A stretch of DNA of 64,000 nucleotides from contig OW051497.1 of NCBI GenBank assembly GCA_932521035.1, forward strand, positions 3,286,001-3,350,000, written 5' to 3'. Source of the DNA: Oscheius dolichura. Lineage: Eukaryota > Nematoda > Chromadorea > Rhabditida > Rhabditidae. The position numbers and the translations under genes are program-made. Shown here piece after piece: positions 34,771 through 48,665 of this stretch. Under the pieces are notes generated by a model that saw nothing but the letters and a program-made list of their open reading frames with translations, was not told the origin of the DNA and searched no databases. Position 1 is the stretch's first letter, and every line of letters begins with the position of its first letter.

Positions 34771-37067
34771 TGGTAATGATGAGTTCTCCGAAGCCGAAGC
34801 CTCGACAGATTCAAGACAGTGAGAGCATCTACAATGCAGTTCAGGTGGGATTTATTTCCATTTCTTTTAAAATCAGATAGCTTTCAGGGCGAGAAAGAAT
34901 ACGAAGATCCAGAGTACTTTTATGGTTGTATTGGAGATCCTCCGGCCAATGGTAGTACGCAGATCAGAATTGTGAGTCAACCAATCTTTGTCCTTGGGAT
35001 AGAATTTCCAAATTCCTTCCTCCGTTCCATTCAAGCTTGTGCAAAAAAAAAGCCGCCTAGTAAGATCCGACGTGCTACATTGTTTACACTGTGCTATCGC
35101 TAAAAGAATGGGATATTTTTTTACAGACAGTCTCAGCAAAATTCGGTCCAAAATTCAGCCTGCTTCGCATTTCTCCGAGTTATACTACTTTGGGGTTGAG
35201 GTTAGTGTCCCTCTGCCTCTAATAACGTGGACTTCTTCTGTGTGGTTCTGATTTCTTGAAAACTAGGTTTAATAGTCAAAAAACCAGCTGTTTTCGCTTC
35301 TTAGTTCCCCGCAAGCGCCAGTGGCGCTGAAATCTCCGTTTCAAATCTCAAGGCTCCTTCAAATCAGTACCATCCCGACCATGTCCTTTTGTCCCGCTAA
35401 CGGTGTCAAAATACAACAATTCGGCTTTTGCTGCGACAAAAATCTCGAAATCTAGGTGCGTGCGAGCGATGCGCGTGAGTCGACTAGCCGACCCCAATCC
35501 AATCCCCGCTTTCGGAAAGGTTGTTAACCACGGAACTGGCAGTTTTAGGTTATCATGCACTTTTTTTGCAGATCCCTCCACCGCCACCACCGCCCATTCT
35601 GAAACCAACCCATATTGCTGTTCATAACTTGCGAAAGGTCAGCTGAACAGGGGGAAATGACGCCAAGAGATTCTTTTAGAGACCTACTCCTAAATGGAAC
35701 GCCATCTTCATTGGGATCATTGCCAGTTTGGTGACCTTAGCCCTCATCGCTTCTATTGTGGCATTGCTCATTGTCAGTGCTAGAACGAAAACATTGGATA
35801 GACACTCCTTCGTGGTGAGACTGCATTCTAGGCCAACAAACCGAATATATTTCAGCAAACAGAGCCTATTTTCCCGATGGTACAGCCAGAATTTGCTCAT
35901 CGTACAGATGGAGACGTCTCGGCCAACCATCTGCTAACCCTCATGATCACCAAGAGAAAGCTGTGCATCTTTGAAGCGGGAAGCGGAGACGATGAAGCAA
36001 GCAAGTAAGGCTTTATGTCGGTTCCTTTAGTGTAGCTTCTGATACAGAACCGCGTTCGACAGAGATCACATCGACGGAGCTCGTCTTCTTTTCCATTCTA
36101 ATTTGAGTCATAGCGGTGTGCCGGTTCATCCCCTTCAATTCCAAAGGTGGGTGTATAATTGCCATATCATTAAGTTTAATATTTAGATACGCAAGATCAC
36201 TGGGAGTAGACAACGACTGCCATGTGGTGATCTACGACAGAGGGCAGGTCATCTGGAGCACGTACGCTTTCTGGGTCTTCAAAGTAAGGAACAGGGTGAC
36301 CGAAACAACGGAAGGTTTAGTTGTTCGGCCATCAAAAGGTGTCTTTGTTATCTGGAGGGTACCTGGAATGGAAGACACAGCAGGGAAGATCTCAACAGTA
36401 CGCTACAGATGGGGGAAAACAAGAGACGGCGGATCCTGGTAGAACTGGCCCTCTGCTTAGGTGACCATTGATCTTCCAGGTAATTTCCTAGCTTCATGGA
36501 ACCAAGGCCTAATTATAACATTTGATGATGTGCTCATCAACTCCCAGCAAAGAACCCACGACGTGGTAGACGCTCAAACGAAAGAGGTGGGTGAAAAAAA
36601 ACATAAACCTCCTGTGTACCTAAATACCCCTGTTGACTTAGGTCCGCAGACCTTTTGCGGAACTAAGTCACCGGAGTTCTGGTTTTGTGGAAAATCCAAT
36701 AAAATAATTGTTGCAGGAATTCCGCGGAGTAGCTCCTGGAGCTCTGTACGGTCACATAAAGAATGCAGTAAACATCCCGGTGGATTCTGTTTACGATTGG
36801 GGAGTAGCGGAATGGCTGTCCACCTCTGACCAAGCTGAAGTATTCCGAAATGCTGGGCTGAGTCCAAACAGACCTGTGGTATGTGCTGTTTCATAAGATG
36901 TTTTTAAATCTATTCTCCTGCAGATTGTTTACTGTTCCACATCACTCCGAGCTTCGATGATATGGTGGGCATTAACCAGAACTGGCTATTCCGCAAAGTT
37001 GTACTTTGGCGGCTGGCCAGAGTGGGTCGTCAGGTCACCCGACGAACTGAAACACATCAACACCTAG
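34771..37067 (+). CDS. membrane-anchored two-domain rhodanese (MPST/thiosulfate sulfurtransferase-like)
   Basis: Plus-strand gene of about ten exons, roughly 430 residues. The N-terminal part is hydrophilic (MVMMSSPKPKPRQIQ..), with an Asn/Pro-rich region and a PPPPPPP run. A single membrane span follows (AIFIGIIASLVTLALIASIV), then two rhodanese domains. Domain 1: FDRDHIDGARLLFH, VDNDCHVVIYDRGQV, FKLFGHQKVSLLSGGYLEW. Domain 2: DVVDAQTKEEFRG, GHIKNAVNIPVDSVYD, and the active-site loop VYCSTSLRAS with the persulfide cysteine, closing YFGGWPEWVV. The sulfur-transfer cysteine is present, so activity is plausible. Topology (positive charges RKRPTPK before the span) predicts a cytosolic N terminus and an outside/lumenal enzyme. 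The exon-2 donor at CCTA|GTAAG was chosen because only it keeps frame into the next two exons. Confidence 0.85.
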
Positions 37068-37498
37068 AGCGATGATGATGACTGAAATTGATACTAATAC
37101 GGTTATACTGCCAGGCGGGTAAGACGGCGCAATTCTTTCACAATAATAAAGATTACCTCAAGAAGCTAACAGACAGAATAGGTTTCTTGGTCAAAAGCAT
37201 TCCCGATTTTCTTTTTGGTATGACTTTCAGCCTATCCCGAGCAGGTACACAGTACTATTTGAAGAATTGCTCAAGTGCTAGAAATACGCATGTTGCAACT
37301 CGTTATGCAGACAGGGAAACAAGAAGACCTAATCAGTGTCTGCAGATTGTTGTACCCGGAGATAACAATAAGTAACATATAATGTTTATGCTCGAAAGCA
37401 ACAACATGTAGAGGACTAATACTAAGGGTTAACAAGGCTCCCGATGGGAGCGAGATCTGTCGATGAGATCATTATAAGCTGAGAAGAGCTTGGGGGTC
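37068..37498. other. convergent 3' flanks
   Basis: Downstream region of the rhodanese (+) and the sulfotransferase (-). No coding signal apart from a chance frame at 37088-37375. Confidence 0.45.
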
Positions 37499-39330
37499 TT
37501 AGTGGTTGAGAGACCATACGGAGCCGTAGCCGGCTGAGATCAAGGACGTGTAGGAGCAGCGACGATCACTCCCGTAGCGGCTCAGCTGCCCGTGCTCCTT
37601 GTCGAAGTTGGAGAAAGAACCGCGTCGAGAGACGGATTCCAGGTCGTCGTCGTTGAGGTCCATGTGGGAGAGAAGGGAGACCGGAATCTCCTCCCAGGAC
37701 ATCTCATAGCGCCACCAATGCTCAGCTGCGGTGCCGGCCATCTTGGTAGCCCATAGGGTGTCCAGTCGGTCGCTCTGCTCCTTGGTGAGGTGGTTCTTCC
37801 AGTCGCGGCTGCCACCCTTGCGGATGAATTCGCTCTTGTGCCTATAAATAGTACAGTTGGAACGATCCAAAAATTGCAGTGAAATAGAATCGGACCGATT
37901 ACAGCCGTTGAACTTTTTCCGCCGCGTATCGGACATCATAGGGTGTGGCTGGGTCGCTACGTCATCGCAGGTGTTACAAGCTTCCACAGGAAGAAAACTT
38001 ACAGTTGCTTCTCTGGAAACCAGCGTTGCTGATCCTTCTTCATGGCTTCGATTGTGCTGTTGCCGGCGATATCGTTGAGGCGAGCCTCATTCATTACAGA
38101 GTCGGCAGCGTTTCCACCAATGAACTCTCCAATCTAAACCAGGCTGTTACGTGAACATCTGAAGGAGGTGATACCTGGCGGATGCAACCCTTGAGGTCGG
38201 CCACCATGTCTTCGTACTTCAGGAACAAGACGTTGTCCTTCTCCAGGTGAGGCAGCCAGGTGAGGAGGTGCTCGAAATAGTCTCCAAAGGCCAGTTGTCC
38301 TCTCAGGAACAGGTCGAAGAAGGTGTCAAAGTCTCCATGGGCGAAGTTGTAGATCTTGAAGTTGCGGTTGTGGTGATAGTAGCTGAAAAGGTTATCGTTT
38401 CCTAAACATACAAAGGAAATTGTACTCTACTGTCTTCGACGCCCAATTCCTTAAATTCTTAACCAATTTCCAATTTCATTGAAAACAATAAACATGTTTA
38501 GCAAAATTATTTTGCGCTTCTGTGGGGACTACTGAGAAGCTCCACGTGATATGAGAAGAAATAAACAACAGGAAACTGCTGTGCTATTGTTGTTGCCCTA
38601 GTCGAAAGTCCACGTACAGAGAATATGTTGGACCAACCGGGAGAACATTTTGAGAATAACACCAAATTGCACTGTGACCCTGGCCCACCTGGTCATGCAG
38701 TCCTTTGGATTTCGGACACAGAAGATGTACTTTCCCTTGGGGCTCCATGGGACATTCATGTGGGAGAAGTGGGTCTTCAGAATGCGGGGGCGCATAACAG
38801 TTCCGGCAAACTGAGCTCCCATTCTCTCAATCATGGGGCTCTGGATGCACATTTCTAAGAAGGAGCGGATAGATGAGTCATTAGAGAAAGGTACCGTTTC
38901 CCTGTCCTGGATGGTAGAGCTCTCCACGGACCAGCTGGTGACAAATGTGTTGGAGCCAAGTGGTACCACACTTTGGATAGGTGGCAATGATGAGGTCACC
39001 GTCTTCAACATTCATGGACTTGGCGCTGCGAACATGGCGAGGTTTGAAAATTGGCGGCCAGATTTCACCATCAATGACAGCTTGCTTAGGATGACCCTCA
39101 GGCTGGTAAACAACAGAGCGAGCGGGTCCTACAGAGAAAGAAGTTTAATCCCAAAACGAAGGGGACTCACCCTTGCGGAAGCAGAAATAGTTGACATTGA
39201 GGTCGAAAGGAGATCCAGGAGTCTTGGGAGTCTTAGGTACCGGAGTCTTAGGAGTATGGGGTGGGGTACGGTCACAAGAGGGTAGTTCGGAATCATCCAA
39301 GCGTAAGTGTTTCAAGAATTTGGCAGCCAT
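37499..39330 (-). CDS. ssu-1: cytosolic sulfotransferase
   Basis: PAPS-dependent sulfotransferase of about 410 residues in seven exons. The N terminus is extended and contains a Thr-Pro repeat ([20 protein letters not shown]) that could be phosphorylated. Core motifs: 5'-phosphosulfate loop [14 protein letters not shown], the catalytic-His region [14 protein letters not shown], the [14 protein letters not shown] block that binds the 3'-phosphate, [13 protein letters not shown], and the C-terminal [13 protein letters not shown], equivalent to RKGxxGDWKN of SULTs; the second conserved glycine is arginine here. A long C-terminal tail (about 60 residues, Ser/Asp-rich) follows the domain. As I recall, C. 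elegans has one cytosolic SULT, ssu-1, so the name is by family inference. A TATA element lies about 110 bases upstream, and TTTCAG precedes the ATG by 12 bases. Confidence 0.92.
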
Positions 39331-39441
39331 CGCCAGGTTGAGCCTGAAAGAGGAGGCGGGGTTGAGAAAAGGTCCTGGATCAGGTTTATACCTGAGAAGT
39401 TATCTCGAAGGCAAGAGAATGGTTAGACGAAGCGCCTGTTC

Positions 39442-39450
39442 CTTTTATAG
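39442..39450 (-). promoter_or_regulatory. TATA box of the sulfotransferase gene
   Basis: Minus-strand CCTATAAAAGG about 110-120 bases before the ATG at 39330. A 5'UTR intron or trans-splice site (CTCTTTCAG) lies between it and the start. Confidence 0.55.
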
Positions 39451-41455
39451 GCGACTGCCCCGCCCCCCTCCCCTTTAATAATATATTCCTTTTGCGGGGG
39501 TTTCAGCTGGGGATACGGTAGCTCAATTATGAACTCAATGGTTGAAAGCAAGTTGTTATTCGAGATGGAAATGTATCTCTCTTGTTGATTAATAAAATCC
39601 GCCTAACTTCCGCAGATATCAGGACTAGATGAAAACAATGCGAACATTGGTCAATTTCAAATGTTCAAAAGCTACAGCAGTTTTTACACATAGTTGTAAA
39701 GTGAGTGAGACATCGTGTTGTTATGATCAACATCTTCAAGTGTTTGCGCGGTACCTCTTCATTTAAAAAATAGAGCAAAAGCCAAATTTCAACGAAACGA
39801 TGCAGATGTTGCGAAGAAGACGGAGATCTGTTATCAAAATCACAACAAGAAGGAATGGGTACACTAGTTCAGATTTCACGATAGCGGTTCAGCAGCTTCT
39901 CATAACAACATCTCCCTTGTTGACGTTAAGATTACATTAAATGTACTGAAGAGATCTATACAGAAGAGTACAAATGGAAGAAATGATGGACAGCAGCTGA
40001 CAATCTGAACTTTGGAGAGGGACTGTCGCTAATTCTATAGAAAACGCCCTTACACAGAATCTTTTGTTCGTTATGTTCTTTCGATACCGTAACTGTCCCA
40101 GCTTGTGGAGATGTTGCTAAAACCGGTTTACAATATTTATCACTCAGATAAATATCCAGAAAAATATGATACAGACCAGCAATGCCTAGCTTATCAACGA
40201 AATGACGTGGAATGTTCAGGAAAATACAAGAAATAGAACGAGTATGTCAGAAATGCCATCATTGCGCTGGCCAGCTGGTCAGGGTTCCACATTTGCTGGC
40301 GGACCAATATCTTGTAAACCGGGAGAAAAAAAAATGGAGAACTCCAGCCTGTATGACAAAGATCGGACTACTCCTGGCGTACAATCATGTTTTCGGGGGG
40401 CAACTAGAGCAAAGGTTGAAACGGCATAGGTAACAGAAGACGGACAGTGTACACCCGGAGACAACTGTCAGTGGAGGATTCTCCGAAAAAATGGCTTGAT
40501 TCTTCCAGGGGCTGAACATTGATGCGTTGCGGGGCCCTTGTACTGTTCAAACCACTGTCGGGCTTTGATCGGCTGCCACCCTTCCTTCCTTCCCTTTTCT
40601 GAACAAAGATATTGAAAATTCTATTCTGTTGTAGCATTTGTGGCTTTCAAGTTCCTTTAAGAAACCGATTAATGCACGTCTCCGGATTGGATAGGCAATT
40701 CGCAAAAACATGAATCAATCATTTTCCAGCTACAGTATCCCTGATGTGATCTGATTTTTTGCACGCAATCAGTTACTTTGAATAAGCTTATCCCAGAGAT
40801 CCACAGATAATTGTTTGAGATTTGTTATGCCTGCCGCCCCCTCAAGTCTTGTGGCTCGGTCAAAATTGCTGGTTTGGTCTGTCCGCCGAGGGAGCCTTCT
40901 CCTCCTCCCACTCGCTGAGATAATCACCTGAATCTAATCATAACCGTCGGCTCTGATATGTGTCTTTCTTCTGTTTGAAATGAGGGGTTCACTCCTACGC
41001 CCCAGAGAAATTATCTATAGGCTATTAAGAGGGGGTTTTGGAGAATGGGCTGAATTTGAAGGGCAATTAAATGTTCTTATTCTGTCTGGTTGAAGAATCG
41101 TAGAATACTTACAAGACGATGAAGCGGTTAAGCAGACCTTATATATTTTAAGAAAGAATGTAGTGAGCGTTGGTCATTAAACAAAAATTCTCGACTTATC
41201 GTTGATACCAACACGGTCGGCGGCATTTACTATTAACAGCACGCTTTTATCATGCTTATCGTGCACAAAGAATCAAAGAATTCCGTGGGCGAATGATCGT
41301 CTCCACTGACCAGGAGTAACACAGAACGGCAGACTTTGAACTACAGGACCCAAGTCAAATCAAACCTAATGGCTTTTGCACCTTGATCACCACTGGAACC
41401 AGGTAAATTGAAAATACAGGCATGTGTTTCAAAAACTCATCTGCTGCGAGTTTAG
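39451..41455. other. mostly non-coding; possible Cys-rich traces
   Basis: No complete gene. Near 40135-40240 a + frame reads HSDKYPEKYDTDQQCLAYQ then ECSGKYKK and stops; near 40430-40520 another reads VTEDGQCTPGDNCQW. Both follow AG-type acceptors and could be remains of a secreted Cys-rich protein. Another + frame near 39740-39860 ends NHNKKEWVH. Upstream exon(s) of the terminal exon at 41456 may also lie here (a frame at 41325-41402 ends TTGTR at a GTAAAT donor, but its phase does not match). Confidence 0.3.
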
Positions 41456-41638
41456 GGTGACCGTTACCGTAATCCGACGATGTTCGATATTCTCAAGCAG
41501 CTTGACCGTGGTTATTCACCTTATGTTCCCCTGAAGGTATACATTGTTCAAAACGGCTTCATCTTCAAAACCCCTATTCATCGGCCTTCTAACTCTCCAC
41601 TTTTTCTCAATCCTGCAAACACTGCTGGAAGCTTCTAG
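41456..41638 (+). CDS. terminal exon of an unrecognised gene
   Basis: Immediately after a TTTAG acceptor a frame of 60 codons runs to a TAG at 41636-41638. It begins GDRYRNPTMFDILKQLDRGY, continues PYVPLKVYIVQNGFIFKTPI and ends LFLNPANTAGSF. Composition and codon use are clearly protein-like, while the overlapping 153-codon frame on the other strand is Cys- and Phe-rich and looks like its shadow. An ATG at 41480 is in frame and could start a 52-residue protein; otherwise it is the last exon of a gene whose earlier exons I did not find. Family not recognised. Confidence 0.5.
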   Translation, partial: GDRYRNPTMFDILKQLDRGYSPYVPLKVYIVQNGFIFKTPIHRPSNSPLFLNPANTAGSF

Positions 41639-42035
41639 AACATGAATAAAGAACCCGGAAAATATTTTTCGTATTTTGTAGGGATTGAGGATTGTCACCT
41701 TTGTTATTGGTAGAGCTGTTTCTTTCAACTGTTTGCGGGGAATAATGAATATCTTGCACAGTGGTTTGGTCACGTATCTGTCTGTGCTACAAGGATCACA
41801 GCACAGACCCATTTTGAGACGAACAGGCACCAGTTTATATGAACTGACTAAAAAGTTTATGCATGCACAAAATAAACCAAAAAAAGAAAAGCATGACGAT
41901 TGTTTCGCATATCTACACCGGGTAGGATTGCGAGAGAGGGGAATAAAGTAAGACACCCGTACCCAATGGAACCTCAAAGAAATCTACTATCAATATCTGG
42001 CACTGCTGTCGCGATGAAAGTAGACGTGACTTTTG

Positions 42036-43329
42036 TCAGAATTCTACGTCATTCCAAAAATCTTCCTGTTCCTCTTGTTTCGCGGGTGATACTTCAACGC
42101 GCTCCTGCTCTACGTGGTCGTCGCTAAGCATGTCTTCCCTCTGAATTTAATGTTGAATAAGTATATTACAAATACAAAGTACCATAATCCCTTGGCTGAT
42201 ATCATTCCACCAAGATGATTGATTCTTCGACAAATTCGTTGAATTCCTTACAGACGGCATTCGGCTGAGTTTTTTCGGTCGTGAATAGGGCGAAGTATTC
42301 AATCGTAGAGAGTCAAACTTCAATGAAGACACCGATGCTTGTCGGCTACGTATCCTGTACCAATTCTTATTAGCAAAGAGGTTGGTTGCAACGCTTACCT
42401 CCCGCTTCGTGTTGGAGTTGAAGGTTCCGAGTCGTCAGTAGTCGTAACTTCCACAGAAGTTGTACAAAAGTCATATGTAAATGAACCTCCGCTATCCGAA
42501 GGTGGAGTTGAAGGCACTGTAAAGAAACTGTTCAATTTCATATGTTATTTTGATCTCTAAGTTGGTGTAGACAAGTTTGTACGCACTCTATGCTAAATGG
42601 CACCTCTGAAGTCTGGCGCGGGGCAGGTCGCTTATTAGATAAACGTAAACAGGAGGGAAGGGCATGGTCCTGGAATTGTCCTCATGCTAAGGGACAACCT
42701 TCAATTCTAGGCAAGACTACAGCACCTTGTACTGTAGTACTAGACTAGACGCTTAATTACCCGGTTGGCCCCCTATCTCGGACGTCCCTAAAAGAGAAAG
42801 GTTGTTTTTCTTCATTTTGTTAAAACCTAAGGATTCTCTTGACGATAATTAATTTCCCAGCCCATTCAAGGACGATAATTGACTGCTAAGGCAATCTCTC
42901 GTTGCCCAAAGATCGCCGTACCACGCGGGGAGTGGCTCTACCGCCGCCTTTCAGAACAACTTACTGTGAAAGACTTCTTTGCCTTCTTCGTCGTTCCATC
43001 CGCACAATTCCAGTAACTCCTTCATCATCTCCGATTGGCTGACTTTCCCGGAATCACTAAAGTAGGTACTACGGGAAATCTTCATCAACTAACAGCGACA
43101 TCTCGAACTCCCGGTCTATCTCATCGTCTGCTGTGGTCACTTCAATACTTTGCTGTGAGTCATAGAAATGGCGCTCGTTTCGTGTCAAATTGAAGGAGAC
43201 GTTCTGAAAAAGTGTAATTAGTCAAAGAAACTGGCTGAGGGAATCCCCACCCACTCACATCTTTGCCATAATGGAGATCAAACCAAATTGAACAGTATCT
43301 GCGCATCTGGCTACCGAAAAACGATAGAT
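42036..43329 (-). CDS. unrecognised Ser/Glu-rich protein, at least 6 exons
   Basis: Minus-strand exons joined in phase: LSFFGSQMRRYCSIWFDLHY (top at 43329), then NVSFNLTRNERHFYDSQQ.., then DSGKVSQSEMMKELLELCGW, a 448-bp intron, PSTPPSDSGGSFTYDFCTTS, RSRQASVSSLKFDSLRLNTS and the last exon, ending EEQEDFWNDVEF at 42036. Total is about 195-200 residues, with no signal peptide or membrane span. It has basic Ser-rich stretches (RSRQASVSS) that resemble phosphorylation sites and an acidic tail with a terminal W. The first exon above may begin inside the gene: the ATG at 43306 is usable, but the frame is open back to an acceptor at 43330, and a further possible exon lies at 44474-44554. Not recognised. 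Confidence 0.6.
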
Positions 43330-45365
43330 CTATCCAAAAATATCAAAGGCAGAGCATGCTGGCTGCTGCGGATAGGCAGAGGGTAAGGTAAAGGTCAGTG
43401 CCGCCACCGGTAAACAGTCGTGGGTCAGGGCACCAATTGGTGAGAGCAAGAGGTTGTTTCGGACCTCACGTGGGGTGGGGACGGGGTACAAAGGGGGAAG
43501 AGTAGCCTACTTTATTTCTTTTGGAGCTCTCCGGTGATAATAAAGAGAGGTTAATGTCGATGGCGGAGGTAGACCGTACCAGGGACATAGGGCACAGTGC
43601 GGCACGAGGTCTGAAAAGAGATCATGGGAAAAGGGGAGAGAAAATTGAGAAGAAGTGGAGAAGACAGATAAAATAAGAACTATTTGTGTACGGGAGAACG
43701 CTCGCCACCTTGTACAGCCGTTTTGGCGGGAGCTGATAAACTACGACAGCTGGAAGACTGCCAAGTGTGGTGGGAGTTTACGAACAGGATTTGACTTATG
43801 GTTTTACGTCGATTTTATGATGTGTAATGGTGTGAGATAGACATCTTTGCGCTATAGTCGTCATGAGAAAAACTATCATTGTCAGTTTAGGATAGTACGA
43901 GTCGAACTCAAATTAAACCTACTGGAAAGCGTCTTAATAAAAAGAGTGAGGATTAAAAGTGTAGGAACTTTAGCAATCGATAAGGGAAGGAAGAGTTTGA
44001 ACTAGCTTGACCTTAGGGTAGCAGCCAACGAACAGATGGCCTACTTCAAACGTTGGGCTAGCGTGGGGTCAGGGCGCCATTTTTCTTAACACGCCAGTCG
44101 GCTGGGCAGGACAGGTCCGATTGTCTAGGTTTCCTTTTTTTAGGAAGAGATAGGCGGAGATAGAGGTGTCGATATTCTGGGGTTAACTCTGGGGGGCGAT
44201 CTCCCATTATTATTGGATATATTTGGGTCATTAACACGGAAGAGCATGGGAGACTCTCCTTAGATGTGTATTCGAATGTTGTGAAAGTCACGTATAGGAA
44301 AGTTAGGAAAGAACGGAGGTAGAATAGATAGACGTCTTATGATCTGATGATAACGATAGCTTAGGAACGCCGCTATTGTTCCAAAAAAGTTGTCTGTAGA
44401 AATCACAATGGGGATTGTTACGAAATATCCTTTATAATAACTACGCGGAGGAGCAGCTGACCTTTATGCGTACCTGAGCCGCTGGATTGTCCTCAAGCCC
44501 AAGGTCATCGCAATAAGAGAAGAAGGGGTGGTGGCTGTGAGATTGATCATATCCCTAGACAGCCACCCAAATGGCGTAGCCGCGAACACCTGCACAAAAG
44601 AGACAGTTTAATATGAAGAATATTTTACTCACAGCTTCAATTTTGTTAGTAACGCATGATTAAAAAGACGCAATGATGTAAAACAAAAGCGTTTCGAAAT
44701 TCCCGCTTCCTTGGTTATTTGATAAATGGAGACAGTAGATTTCGCTAATGTACTAAATAGTAGTCTTTTATGTTGTAAGTTAGAGGATTCCGAAGTTGTA
44801 AAACGATGAAGTTACCCAAAAAGTAAGCCAGAGCAATTTGGTTGCCAAACACGAGTGACTAGGAGCCCCGGGTCCCATGATTCCGTTTCACCCTATTTCA
44901 TAACGCCCCTCTTGCAGAATACATTTGAGCATTTATTAACTTTGATTACAGGACTAGGAAATCTATATAAACATCTGTCTTTCAATGTAATTTGTATAAG
45001 CCGTATGTAGTGTGATAAGTTGCTTGTATGGATTGCCACAGGAATCACCCTCGGAGGAAATACTTCTGAAATCAGGAGATTAATCAAAGAAACATGAAAG
45101 GAAAGGAGTGACATGTATAAGCAAATGCAGAAGTCGGCTGTCTTCAAGGCACAAAGGAATCGAAAAAAACACGCAAAGGACAAAAAATAATCTAACACAA
45201 GGGCTTCGCTCACCAATAAACTAATGCCAGAATACGTACTGAAAAAATATTCGATTATTTTAAAATTTGGGGAAGACTGCAGACTTCTACAGGGTACGAG
45301 TGAGGAAAGGTTTCTCTGAGCTAGAAGGGAAAAAGAGTGCTGGGGAAGAGATGATGCCTTCCCTC
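43330..45365. other. upstream region, possible extra 5' exon
   Basis: At 44474-44554 the minus strand has an 81-bp frame bounded by TCTAG and GTACGC that reads GYDQSHSHHPFFSYCDDLGL and then EDNPAAQ. It may be a 5' exon of the gene at 42036-43329, but no phase-matched bridge was found. The rest shows no coding signal. Confidence 0.35.
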
Positions 45366-47527
<2,162 letters not shown>

Positions 47528-48665
47528 TGTGTAGGTTTCGGTTTTCTTGCCTGTTTATTCTGAAAGCTTGACCATTAGGAAATTAACGAGAGTTGAAAAA
47601 GGGACATTGAAAAAAAGACAAAGGGTTAGGATGGCCGACCTTGTCGTTCTACTCAACGCAAAATGTATGATAGCGCTGACAAGGAATCGCAGGTAGTGCT
47701 GATAAATAGGAGCAACTAGACTGGAGCGAGGGAATATTCCCGAGTAGCAGAACGAGCAAACAGCATGGCAGCGGTTTAAATAGTCCGAGATAGGCTCGAG
47801 AGGCTAGAGAATTATAAGGACAGCCGTTTGGCAGGATGACATACTCCAGAAATTGTAATGCTCATGGGACAAAAGTCAGGCACACACGTTGTTATTGGGT
47901 TGAATGATCTCAAAAACAGTCTCCTCCTCGAAAAATTACTGGGAAAGATCGATTTTACGAAACTGGGGCTGAAAAATCCAATGTTTTCGGTCATCAAACG
48001 GGAAAAACAGAACAAAAAAGGAAAGATAGGAACGCCGAGTTGAAAGGAAAGCGAAATGAATCACGCAGCGCATCCCGAAGGGCAAAGCGAAGCAGTGAAA
48101 CCGCTAGTTTCTCCTGTTTTATGCAAATGGTCACAATGATCCGACACACATGCTCCGTTGAGATGGCGTAAACAGCGAGCACTATCTAGCTTAGGTAAAG
48201 CAGCGTCCTTCTGTACTTAACCAACAATTTTCTTTTCTTATCATTTTTCGTCGAAAAAGCAGAAGAAGTAAAAAAGCCATGCCAAGGCAGCTGGTCTAAC
48301 TTTCGTCAGCGCAAGTTAGGCAGCAAACAACCTGAAAAATTGGAGCGCCCCTTCGCTCGGCAACGGGCAACAGGCAACCGCCCCGACTGACCCGATGCTT
48401 TTGGCGATAAAAATACAACATATAATTTTTGCCACATTGAAAAACCAGTCCTGTTGTGTCGTGTTGGTCAAGAGTGCGCAAACTTTCAATATTTTTGTTG
48501 TCATCATCTCTTCACACACTTCCTCTCTTTCAATCGGCAGACTTTACTCTGGAGTCTATCGATCTGATAAGACAAAAGATCACAGAAGGCGTGATTTCTC
48601 TGACTTTTCTTTGCACTCTGTATTCTTTGGCTATTACCCTGTTTTTTTTAGATCCCCTAAAAAGG
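47528..48665. other. divergent promoter region
   Basis: Lies between the aldehyde dehydrogenase (minus) and cytochrome b5 reductase (plus). No exon found. TTTTTTTAG ending at 48651 is a strong acceptor 14 bases before the reductase ATG, without an obvious 5' partner, and so is likely a trans-splice site. Confidence 0.5.

Noticed and set aside
41516-41977. 153-codon open frame on the minus strand
   Set aside because: It overlaps the more convincing + strand exon at 41456-41638, has low-likelihood composition, and has no splice context.
44893-45216. 107-codon minus-strand frame rich in Cys and Phe
   Set aside because: Hydrophobic composition comes from AT-rich antisense sequence; no splice partners or homologous pattern.
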